Assembly: GCA_964247055.1 (NCBI GenBank)
Contig: OZ176055.1
Coordinates: 2,170,001-2,234,000 of the forward strand
Reading direction: 5' to 3'
DNA from: Paragordius varius
Taxonomy: Eukaryota > Nematomorpha
DNA length: 64,000 bases
The notes beneath the pieces are model-generated. The model was given only the letters and a program-made list of their open reading frames with translations. It was not told the DNA's origin and did not search any database. A program made the position numbers and the translations under genes. Shown piece after piece: positions 16,885-27,557 of the stretch (position 1 is the stretch's first letter; each line of letters opens with the position of its first letter).

Positions 16885-18072
16885 GTATTACCGGTAGACC
16901 CATTCGAATCCAAATGTCGAAAATATATAATCAAAAGGAATGCCACTTTGCCCTTTTTTGAATTAGGCCCCCTGTTCGGGCCCACAGCCTATAAAAAACG
17001 GTTTTTAAGAAAACAAAAATCCACAAAAATCGTGTCCTTGAGACAATTTTCCGGAAAACGTGTTAAACCATTTGATTTCAATTATGGTTTTTTCACTTAT
17101 TTTCGGTTGCGTCTAACATAGTTGGGTCGCTTTATTTAGGCCCTTTTTTACCCGCTCCCCCCGTATGCCATTTTTTTAAAAGTCACAAAAATAGCTTTTT
17201 GTATCTATTTTTTGTCCAAGGTATGAGACCGTAAAAATTTAATGAGGATGTGGCGTTTTCTGTTAAAATGTATAAATTTAAGTGCGTTTTACTTATAACG
17301 GTTGGGTAAGGAAATACCGGTTAAAACCTGCCCCGTCCTATCAAAATGTCGCGTCTTTGGGACTAAATTTCAGAAATACAGGCCATGACAGTTCAATAGG
17401 TTAAAATATTACCCGTAACAAGGCAAAGTTCAGCTCGTGTGGTTTTATAAATTGAGGGTTAAATAGGCCTTTTACGCCCTAAAATCGCGCCATTATTGAT
17501 TTATTATTTAATTTTTGAAGATATTCTTCCATAAACTATTAAGAACAGGTGGAATGAATGATGAATCCACGTATTCCCTACATAAAGGCAAAATTACGTG
17601 CCCCTGGGTAGGGGGCTATCCAAAAACTGGGCAATCATACAAAAATGGCGTAGTTTTGGAGCTGATTAAAAAACTTATGAAGACATACGAGTTCAATTAA
17701 ACACATTTCTGGCGAATTTGTATATCATTCTTTCCTTTAAAAAGAGGACCAAAAATGAGTTACTTTTTATATCCCTTGCTCTTAGCTGTGTAAACACAAT
17801 TTCAAAATAAAACTTTTAACCATAATTCTGTAAAACAAAAATCTTAAATTAAATCCAATGATAATTAAATATTAACTTTCATAAACAATTTAAATATGGT
17901 TAATTTAGAGTAAACAATATTTGAGCCTATGCGAAAACCCGTAAATGAATAATTAATGACATTTTTTATTTAATATGTTTTTCGTTATTTTTATCTACAT
18001 TACCTCTATTCATTGTAAGAATAATTATTGCTGAGACTGCGTCAAAGCGAAGCGTTTAAGGGATCAGCTAGT
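16885..18072 (+). mobile_element. Helitron-like repeat with 3' terminus
   Basis: The head 'ccggtagacccattcgaatc' is followed by 'gaattaggccccctgttcgg'. The right end has the GCGAAGCG hairpin remnant and CAGCTAGT ending at 18072, followed by AT. This is the most complete copy in the window and shows the element can be about 1.2 kb. The last about 370 bp (from 17700) are nearly collinear with the ends of the copies at 1-1052 and 1303-2990. Confidence 0.5.
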
Positions 18073-18178
18073 ATATAAAATTCATTCAAAAATATTTGAT
18101 ATTAATTATTTTACGGTAAAACCCAAAAAGAATAATTTTATCATAATCACTTTTTGTTTCCATCAATATTAGATGTCC

Positions 18179-18724
18179 CGCTTTGATTCGAATTGGGTAT
18201 CTAAATACCCCAAGGCAATATTTAAGTTGATATTTTGAAAATACTACTGAAAAAACGGTCCCAATTTAAATATATGCTTTTATCCTAAATTATAAAAATA
18301 AGCCAAAATATCTAAAAAAATTTGGTTTTGGTAAAAAAGTTCGGTTTGAAACTACTTGGATGCTATTTTTTTGCAAAACTTGTTTTTTAATCCAAGCTAA
18401 AATTTAGTTTACTTTTTTTTATTAAAATCACATTTAACATTGATATAAAAAGAAAAAGTGGCATATTTTGCATTATTTTTATATTTAGCTTACGCACATA
18501 TTTCATGTTGTCTATTTGGGTTTTACCTCTAAATAAGTAATATCAAGTATTTTTGAGTGGCTTTTTTTCTATAATTTTGATTCATTAATGTTAGATAAGT
18601 GGTAACTTTTGCCTTGATTTCGATTTATTTCAAATTTTCAAAATAATTAATTATAAAAAAGCCTGGGGTATTAAACAACCCCAATTTAAATCGTAAAATG
18701 AATGTGTTGTATCTAAGTGTTAAA
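18179..18724 (-). mobile_element. Family C element, inverted copy
   Basis: Reads in reverse orientation from 'gattcgaattgggtatctaa' plus 'atacccc' to 'tgtatctaagTGTTAA'. The internal order is the complement of the complete copies (ggtcccaatttaaa, ttgaaactacttgg, gccttgatttcga). Confidence 0.65.
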
Positions 18725-18888
18725 TAAGAAATTAATTGAATAAACTCGATGTTATGAAAAAATGGCGTCAAAGTAGTTCGATATTTTTTATTAATTAAAT
18801 TTTATTTGGATATAGGCTTATATATATATAATTTTTATTAGGATATAAGCATAAATATAAATTGGGACTGTTTATTTTAGTAGTTTTG

Positions 18889-19481
18889 TAACACTTGTAT
18901 ACAACACTCTCATTTTAGTCCTTCGATTCAAATTGGGGTAGTTGGATATTCCAGGCTTGTTTAAAATTAAATTCTTTTAAAAATATAGAAGGAATCGAAA
19001 CCATGGCAAAATTTTGCACTTATCTAACATTAACAAACCGAAATATATAAAAAATTTTCAAAAATACTTGATATTACTTATTTTAAGCTAAAATCGAAAG
19101 GTAAAAATTTCGTCATCGTGGCATGTATCAAAGAATTCAAAAATAATACAAAATAAACCGCTTTTTTTATTTCTATCAATGTTAGATGTAATTTATATTG
19201 AAAATAAGCTTTAGTTTTACCCTTAAAATTAAATGAAGACAATATTTTGCAAAATATTCGTAAAATAAAAATGGCGTCGAAGTAGTTTCAGGTGGAACTT
19301 TTTTTTCAAAACAACATTTTATCAAGATATTTTGGCATATTTATATAATATTTATCAGGATAGAAGCATAAATTTAAATTGAGACCATTTCCTTCAGTAG
19401 TTTTTTAAAAATATTAATTTAAATTTGGTCTGGGGTATTTAGATACCCCAAATTGAATCGAAGTGTTAAATATCAACTTAT
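18889..19481 (+). mobile_element. Family C element, near-complete
   Basis: Runs from TAACACTTGTATACAACACT to 'gaatcgaagtgttaa'. Both ends contain a box matching 'gattcaaattggggta' or its complement, and the right end has the palindrome GGGGTATTTAGATACCCC. A truncated right half of another copy (about 18760-18888) directly precedes it. Confidence 0.75.
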
Positions 19482-19593
19482 AATCTGTATTTTCTTTATG
19501 GAATAGTTATATTAACATTATCTTCTAAAATATACGAAGCTTATCATATTATAAAATATTATTAGAAAGTCTATATAAAATGGAGCAATTATA

Positions 19594-20159
19594 ATTAACA
19601 CTCGGATACAGCACATTTATTTTAGTCCTTCAATTCAAATTGGGGTAGTTAGATACCCCAGCCAAAAATTAAATACATTATAAATTATGGAGAAAATTAA
19701 AGTCATGGCAAAATTGTGCACTTAAATAACATTAATAAACCAAAGTATATAAAAATTATTATTCAAAAATACCTGATATTATTTATTTTAATGTAAAACC
19801 CAAATGTATAAATTTAGTCAACGTAACATGTGTGTATTGGCTAAATTGAAAAATATTACAAAATTTTATTTCTATCACTGTTTGATGTAATTTAAATAAA
19901 AAATTAGCTTTAATTTTACCTTAAAAATGAAATGAACACTATATTTTGCTAAAATTTTGTAAAATAAATATGGCATCGAAGTAGTTTGACATGGAACTTT
20001 TTTTCAAATCAAAATTTTTTTTTGGATGTTTTGCCTTATTTATATAATTTTTATTAGTATAGAAGCATAAATTTAAATTGGAACCATTTCCTTTTGTACT
20101 TTTTATAAATTTTTATTTAAATTTAATCTGGGATATCCCAATTTGAATCGAAGTGTTAA
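19594..20159 (+). mobile_element. Family C element abutting DPH1
   Basis: Runs from TTAACACTCGGATACAGCAC to 'aatcgaagTGTTAA'. Its right end is 46 bp upstream of the DPH1 start codon, so the element provides most of the DNA in which a DPH1 promoter would normally lie. Confidence 0.75.
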
Positions 20160-20205
20160 TTTATAAAAATATTTATGACATTTTTCACTCCTATTGTGCG
20201 ACCAC

Positions 20206-21660
20206 ATGGATATACAAGTGTATAAAGCAAGTCCAAAGAAAAAATTTGGTTTTCAGGTCCTCAATAAAATACCGCCGGAAATATTGTTAGATACAATATT
20301 GAATAATGAAATTGATGCCTTACTCCCTAAAAATTACAATTTTGAAGTTCACAAAACTATATGGAAGATCGAAACCACTCAGGCTCGAAATATTGCCTTA
20401 CAACTCCCTGAAGGATTGGCAATATTTGCATGCACAATAAGTGACATTATTGAAAATTATTTTAAACGCAAGGGAGATTTGAATTTTTTAAAAAATATTT
20501 TTATTTTTGGGGATGTTACTTATGGCGCATGTTGCATCGACGATTTTACTTGCAAATCCCTCAATATCGAATTATTGATTCATTATGGACATAGCTGTTT
20601 AATTCCAACCCAAATTACTAATGTTCAAGATGAAACTAATCCCCTCACTTTTTCTGTCCTATATGTCTTTGTCGAAATATTGTTTGACTGCACGCATTTC
20701 GTAGAATCGGTTAAACACAATTTTCCCCAAAACTCACATATATATGTGGGCGCTACTGTGCAATTTATTGGATCACTGCCTAAAATCATTACTTCTCTAT
20801 CATCATACTTGTCAGAAAAGGGTAAAGTTACCTACATAGATCGACAAATGCCTCTTTCCCGAGGTGAGGTTCTAGGTTGCACCGCACCTCGAATCCAATT
20901 GCAAGAAAACCAAGCTGAAATGGTCCAAAACGTTATAATTTTTATAGCAGATGGACGTTTTCACCTGGAAGCTCTTATGATAGCAAACCATGATTTTCCA
21001 GGAAATTTTTACCTTTACAACCCTTATGATAAAAAGTTAACCAGAGAAACGTATGATACTTCGGCCACTTTTGTTGATCGAACCAAAGCTATACAATCAT
21101 CTATTGACATTATGTTTAAATCTATTTTGGTACCTGAACATCTATGCAATATTGGAATTATTTTAAGTACGCTTGGGAGACAAGGATCACCCAATATACT
21201 TAATGTTTTAACGGATAACATACATAAGCTTAATTCACTTATTGAACGTAAAGTTGAACTCAATACATCCTCAACCGTGCCCAGGCTTAATTACATAACA
21301 GTGTTAATGTCTGAAATATCGCCGGAAAAATTAGCTTTATTCTCGGGTTCTGATGCAGAAAATACGCATACTAGCCCAAATATTTGGATTCAAATAGGTT
21401 GCCCTAGACTTTCAATTGATTGGGCCGCTTCAAATTACACGTGTCCCTTGTTAAACCCGTATGAAGCTATACAAACCTTTAACCATGTTGAACAATTTTT
21501 AATGCAGGAAAATGGTGACCACCTCATCATTAATAAAAAAGAAACATTTCCATTGTTAAAAGATTATCCTATGGATTATTATGCGTATGAGAGTGGTGGT
21601 CCATGGACCCCTGCTCATAAACCAGACTACCCTAAAGCTAAATGTAAATGCAAAAGTTAA
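20206..21660 (+). CDS. DPH1: Diphthamide biosynthesis protein 1 (DPH1)
   Basis: Radical-SAM-like [4Fe-4S] subunit that, with DPH2, transfers the 3-amino-3-carboxypropyl group to the modified His of elongation factor 2. Single exon, 484 residues. The first ATG in frame is at 20206; the frame stays open upstream only through a TTG. The family signature is continuous: LNKIPPEILLDTI, PKNYNFEVHKTIW, LPEGLAIFACTI, GDVTYGACCIDD, HYGHSCLIP, LSRGEVLGCTAPR, GRFHLEALMIAN, LGRQGSPN, CPRLSIDW and a C-terminal YPMDYYAYESGGPW. The three cluster cysteines are present (C109 or C110, C225, C399). DPH1 is favoured over DPH2 by the IPPEIL N-terminus and the GDVTYGACC/LGCT spacing. The short tail is Lys/Cys-rich (KAKCKCKS). 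It converges with SDHC; 246 bp separate the two stops. Confidence 0.96.
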   Translation: MDIQVYKASPKKKFGFQVLNKIPPEILLDTILNNEIDALLPKNYNFEVHKTIWKIETTQARNIALQLPEGLAIFACTISDIIENYFKRKGDLNFLKNIFIFGDVTYGACCIDDFTCKSLNIELLIHYGHSCLIPTQITNVQDETNPLTFSVLYVFVEILFDCTHFVESVKHNFPQNSHIYVGATVQFIGSLPKIITSLSSYLSEKGKVTYIDRQMPLSRGEVLGCTAPRIQLQENQAEMVQNVIIFIADGRFHLEALMIANHDFPGNFYLYNPYDKKLTRETYDTSATFVDRTKAIQSSIDIMFKSILVPEHLCNIGIILSTLGRQGSPNILNVLTDNIHKLNSLIERKVELNTSSTVPRLNYITVLMSEISPEKLALFSGSDAENTHTSPNIWIQIGCPRLSIDWAASNYTCPLLNPYEAIQTFNHVEQFLMQENGDHLIINKKETFPLLKDYPMDYYAYESGGPWTPAHKPDYPKAKCKCKS

Positions 21661-21906
21661 ATGAAAACATAATTATGATGACAAAAAAGTTATTTGCAAA
21701 ATTTCGTAGAAACGGGTAATTCTTTCATTCACATCTGAAACCACCAAATTATAACATACTTGGCAATATTTTGCAATATGTTTCCTCTTAACATAATCAT
21801 TTAGAATCTAAAAAATACGAATACGAAATAAAATAGCAAATATATATATCATTTATTATTTTGCATTAAAATATAAATATATAACAGCACATGGTGGTGC
21901 ATTTAA

Positions 21907-23890
21907 TCAAAGTTTTAAAGCAACAAAAGCCGAAGTTAATACAGTCAAAACCAGCACTGTAATCCCGGTGGCATAGACGGTGGGAATTCGAAATCCCTTG
22001 CCCACGTCCCAATTCTCCATACAAAATAAATTATATTATATAATTGTAATAATAAATTCATGACATTATCTATTGTTGGGTAATTTTTCTGTTAAGTTAT
22101 CCTAACGAAATATTATTTTAAATAATTTTACCTAAGGTATACCCTTTGCACTTGTCCTTTTTTAATGGATTGAAAGTGAAAAAGTTGAATTAATGAAATG
22201 ACAAATGTCTTTACATTTTATTCTGTTATACTTAATAAAACTTTATTAAGGATTAAATGGAAATTAAACCATAATCTTTTTGTAACCGTTTAAAAGCTTA
22301 AAAAGGGTGTTATATTCTTTATTAACTTTTTACAGGAATGTAACATACAATATTATAATTTTAATTTGTTTCTAATTTACATTTTACACAATTTAATAAA
22401 AAATAAAACAATATTTGACCAAAATAACGTTAAATAAAACCAGACTTCGAACCATAGTTTCAAAAAAATGTAAAATCGTTTGTGAATACAAAATATGTGA
22501 AACGAAAACCAAACCCAGTTTGTTTCATTCCAATTTCTCTTATATACTCAAAAATTAAGGACAAAATCGTTGATAAAAATAAAACCAAGTGTCGTATTCC
22601 GTTAAAAGCGTGATATGCCACAGGGCAAACGAGCACAAATTTGATTGAATTCCAAACGTGAGGATGCCATCCCAAAGAATGCAACCAATCAATGTAGTAG
22701 GGGATAGAATTTGGTAACAAAAACAAACCCAAAGCCGCCAATGTGACACCTAAAATGACATAATAAAACATAATGGTGAATATCAAAATTGTAAGGTTAT
22801 AAATCTAGGGTTATAAATTTAAAATTCTATTGGATTTATACTATTTATCCTTAATTTTTTACATATTATATCACTGATTCGGTTAGGCAAATTGAGTCCC
22901 CCTTGTCTTATATTTTGCAATCCTAATTGCCTAGGTCATTTAATATTAATTAACTTGTTATAACAAAATTCTCTAAAAACAAAGGTTTATATAATTAATT
23001 TTCAGGTTACCTTTCAATAATTTAGCAAAATTATTGAGACGCTTAAAATGGTTTTTAACAGTATATGAAATGTATTAAAAGTTAATACAAAAATTATTTT
23101 GTAATTTGATGAGTGGGAATCGATATTTCCATAACATATTGACGTATATGTCAATTAATACTTTTATCAGTGTTAATATAAGAGAAGTAACAGTATATTG
23201 ATATTTTTTAATATCTCAACACATATAGAAATTTATCATATCAATGTGTTTTACAGCTTTATATAGAACCCATAGAGTAAAGAATTATTTATTCTTATGG
23301 AGAGTGTAAACCAAAGGTTCTCAAACCGCAGCTTTAAAGGTAATTTTTTATGTCCCTGAATTATTCATTTAATTTTTTATGAACCTATTTAGAGTATAAC
23401 TATCTGCATATGTGTAAAATAGCAATCCAATATTGTCGGTATCTGAGAATGAATGTGGCAAGAATAATAATAATTTGTATGGCTCTTAAATTTTTTTGGT
23501 GATATCACTGGTTTAAACATATAATTTACTATCCAAATTATATACCTATATTTATAATAACTGGAAATATTGAGTAGGCACATAAAAAAAGATTTAGTTT
23601 TTTTATTTTGAGTATAATTATGGAAAATTTTTATAACCTGCATATATTGCGACACCAGTAACTCGATGATATAAGGATAACTGCATAGGTAAATGCATGT
23701 GATAAGCGGTCCAAGGGGATTTAGGTCGATTTAAGGCCCAATTTTTTTGATAAAACTTCCACTGTGGTTCTTCCATTTGAGATGTGTAACATCTAACATC
23801 ATTTTGTCTCAAAATTAATTTGTTGGCATTAATAATTTGGCCGATTCGAAGTATTTTGTTTGCCCTACTGTGAAGTTTTAGAGAAAACAT
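21907..23890 (-). CDS. SDHC: Succinate dehydrogenase cytochrome b560 subunit (SDHC)
   Basis: Membrane anchor of mitochondrial complex II; it binds heme b and ubiquinone. Three exons: 23890-23638, 22749-22586 and 22014-21907, junction phases 1 and 0, 174 residues (human 169). The N-terminus is basic and hydroxylated, suiting a mitochondrial presequence. Then come WALNRPKSPWTAYHMHLPMQ and LSLYHRVTGVAIYAG (quinone-site Ser72 and Arg76), a second helix, and AYHAFNGIRHL with the heme-ligand His131. Exon 3 is NWDVGKGFRIPTVYATG plus a third helix, matching the vertebrate WDLGKGLKIPQLYQSG segment; it is too short to be noticed alone. The frame extends upstream to 23941 without an ATG, so 23890 is the start. 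The upstream ankyrin gene begins 51 bp away in the opposite direction. A one-residue deletion at the exon 2/3 junction relative to human is possible. Confidence 0.95.
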
Positions 23891-23941
23891 TTGTTTAAGG
23901 TGAACACACACGCAATCATACTCTAGCACCCTTGATACCAC
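23891..23941. promoter_or_regulatory. 51-bp divergent intergenic region
   Basis: This is all the DNA between the SDHC start codon (minus) and the ankyrin/GH20 start codon (plus). Any core promoter must sit here or inside the two first exons, so the genes presumably share a bidirectional promoter with overlapping 5' ends. No TATA box stands out. Confidence 0.5.
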
Positions 23942-26900
23942 ATGGCTAATCTAGATCAAAATATTCGAAACGCAATTAGAGATGGTAGAACGGATATTAT
24001 TTTGACTCTATTAAGTATAATCATATATATTGTGCCTTAGATTATAAAAACACAGAAGAAGATCCAAATACGTCCTCTTTGTTAAACAGAATCATTGATG
24101 AAGATGGAACTATGCTACATATAGCCACAAAAGTTCTCTATAAATTCATTGTAATAGTTAGGGGATTTGGATATAACAAGATTACTATTATCTTTGAATC
24201 CTGATTTAACCATTTGCAACAAAAGTGGTCTGACACCATTTAAGATGATTTCTCCCAAGGATCACGCTATTAAGGAAGTTTACCTTCAAAACTTTTGTCA
24301 ACAAATTACAACTAACAAGTAATTTGATTATTCAATATGATAACTTTACAGTTTAAATGGTTTAAAACGTTTGATTGAGGGAGGAATAAACCCAAAAGAT
24401 GTTACATTGTCATTCATGAACAATTCGACACCAATGCATTGGGCTGCTCTGTATGGTACACCGGAAACTATCACTTTTTTATATGGTATTTCAAAAAAAT
24501 TCACAAAAAAACTTTTTGTCAAATAAAAGAAAAAAAGATTAAATTTGTCAAAATTATACTTAATGGTAAAATTGTCCTTTGAGCATACATCTATTTTTTT
24601 ATATTATATCTTATAAAAGTTTATTTGTTCGATATCTTTTTATTCCTTTTATGGTTTAACTTAAAATTTTAATTTTATATAGAAAAGGGGGTCGATATAT
24701 ATTCATACAATGATAAAGGGTACACCGTATTACACGAAGCTATCGTGAGCCAAAAACTTGAAAATGCACGTTGTATTTTACAATTGGAACCATCTCTTGC
24801 TAAATATAAACCACTTCAGGGGTAATCCGATCCATATGATTTAGTTTTTCGTTTTTTAAAAAATATAAAAAGTTTCGAAAAAATTATAATATACAATAGC
24901 GTATTATCATTTGTATTTTTTGGAAAATTTACGATTTTCTGAAACACGGGGGCCCAACACAAATGCCGTCTCCGGCCGCATTTGTAATTGTATAGGCATT
25001 CATGCTTAATTTATTAAATTTCAAACATAAGACTGCACAAAAGAAAACACTTGATTCAATTATACTGACTAATTTATAAAAATTGTATCAATTTTTGGTA
25101 AATTTTGTGTTCATGCTTGTTCTGAAAGTTTTTAAACCCAAATTATGATCAATATAATTTTGAAATTATAGAGCAATTTCCCATTATCTAATTACTTCTA
25201 ATTTACTTATAACTTTGTCGTGTTTATCATGTGATATGGGATAAAACTAAAATAATTATAAAAATAACTATGATCAAAATTATTAACATTTCTTTATTTT
25301 TAATCATATAATTAAACTTTAACGTTTTAGTTAAATTTATAGCAAGTAACTACAATAAAATCATTACGGTTAAGGCCATTTGTAAATGTATTATTATGTT
25401 ATGATATTTTTTTAAAAAAAAATTAAATTACGTATTCTCACAACAATTTCTATTTAAATTATATGTATATAATTTCTAGAATTTTTAAATGGTTATATTG
25501 GGGTTAACATTTTGGATATATACATATTTTTTAACAGGGGTGTCACATATGCGCCATCTTGTAATAATTCTTTAGTTCGCGCTAATTTTAAATTAAAAAT
25601 CGCACTAACATTATTTAAAATTGTTTTTTTCAATAAATTTTCTTGAATGATCTTTCCCAATTTTAGGAAGGAACTAACAAAAATTTTAAATTAAACGGTA
25701 GTTTTTTTAGTTTTTTATTTTAATGCTAATAAAATATTTGTAGATGCCCATATATACCATTTATAGTTCAAATTCACCCTAAAAATAAATTATGTGTTTT
25801 CGCAATATAACTTATTATTAACAAAAAATATATCTTTATGGCATTATCATTTTTTCAGTATTAATTTTGATCTAAAACAAATTTTATAAATTTATAGGTA
25901 TTTTTAATCTTAAAAAACATATACTTTATTTGAGGGTGAATTTGAATTGTAAATGGTATATTTGCGAATGCGACCCATGAGGCCATTTGTGTTGGACACC
26001 CCTGTTTGCCAATGCCAATATTACTTCTCAATAATATGACAAATATTTTTTTGATTTAATATTTTTTTAAAAATTTGATTTCCATTTTTTTATATTTTAC
26101 ATAGTTTAACGTTTAAATTCATTTTTATGTATAAAATCAATAACGGTTGAAATAAAATAATTTTTTATATTTTCAATAAAGACTTACAATAAAAGTCGAA
26201 AATTAAAATTTATATCTTATCATATACGCTTTTAGCTTAATTTTCAATATTATTAAATAATATGTTTATTTGTATGAGTTATATTATAGCAATTTTTAAC
26301 CTTTTATAATCTTTAGGATTTATAAGGACAAAGAAATCATTGAATTAACCAAGGCAGTTTATCCTGACAGTCGCGGAAGTAACGTCCAAAACCTATTAGA
26401 TGAGGTATAAAACACTTCTTAATTATTACATAATTAAAATAATTTTTAATTTTAACCTTGTCAGGGATTGATTGGTATATAAGAATCTATAGTTTTGAGA
26501 CTATGAGATGATATTTCTGTTTTGAAAATATATTGTTTTATTTTTTCATTTTTAAATATTGTAAAGGTAAATGACGGATTGATAATGTTTTGTAATAACA
26601 GTTGTTAAAGATATAAACGAAAATATAAAAATTAGAAAAAAATAAATTTTAAACTGAAAATATTGAATGATATGTGAAACCCTTTGGTCAATCGTAATCG
26701 CACACTAGTTTCATGCTTGTTAGCACTTATCATTACGACACAACTATTTGACTACTTGAGGTTTTCTCGTATCAAATTCCTACTATAAATTCAACTTTTT
26801 CTTTGGTATAAATGCAGTCGAATTTAAATGTAATTGACATTTATGCTGAAAATATGAAAATAGACTGAATTTAACACTAGAATTATCCTTTGATTTAGAG

Positions 26901-27518
26901 TATAGCTACTTTAGGATTCACAAGAACTATTGTTTACTATTTTATTTGTGCCCATATAAAAATAATTTTTATTTATTTAAAAAAAATTATTAAACACAAT
27001 AAAATTTGCTGGTTTTCATTATGTATTACAAAGTAATTTTTTCGATTTTAAGTGCTTTTGAATGAATCTTAAACATAAATATTTGTATAGTTCAATTTCG
27101 TATCGAACCTTTAGTAGATTTTAAAACTACAATATCGGGAATAATTTACCATTTCGAAGAAAAAAATACTTTGGCCCAGAATCCAAAGGTCTTGCCAACT
27201 ATTTTTTTCAATTGTTAATAAAAAAATTTTTAACTCCACATGTATTTATAATAGTTTAGGTGTTTAAGTAATGAACTGATTTTTCATTTAGATATCCAAC
27301 CTTTCCCTTATCAACAATGGCATTACAAATGAAAAACAACAAAACAGCTTTAAAGAATCTAAGCAGGATAATAATGCAATAAAATGTGTAAAAAGTGTTG
27401 CATGTAATAATAATAATTCGATTGATTGTGAACAAAATGATATATTTAAGATACTTTGGCCTCGACCACGTAACATTACCAATAATATGGAGGACAATTT
27501 TATTCATAACGAAAAGTA

Positions 27519-27557
<39 letters not shown>

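Larger units (their letters stand above)
14551..20205. other. Repeat-filled intergenic region PBX-DPH1
   Basis: No gene recognised. Contents in order: unassigned AT-rich DNA to about 15237; family C fragment 15238-15430; Helitron-like units 15435-16740 and 16885-18072; family C copies at 18179-18724, 18889-19481 and 19594-20159. The open frames of 128 and 61 codons at 16352 and 17515 lie inside the Helitron-like repeats and look fortuitous. The final 46 bases before the DPH1 ATG are the only non-repeat sequence available for a proximal promoter. Confidence 0.7.

Noticed and set aside
20194-20205. DPH1 start at 20194
   Set aside because: That codon is TTG; the first ATG is at 20206 and gives a normal family N-terminus.
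23891-23941. SDHC N-terminal extension to 23941
   Set aside because: The extension has no ATG (it begins at GTG) and would overlap the divergent promoter; ATG 23890 begins a good presequence.
24015-24040. Frameshift instead of a 26-nt intron in the ankyrin gene
   Set aside because: The shifted frame does read sensibly, but two further short introns follow within 300 bp with clean phases, so splicing is the simpler explanation. Not fully excluded.
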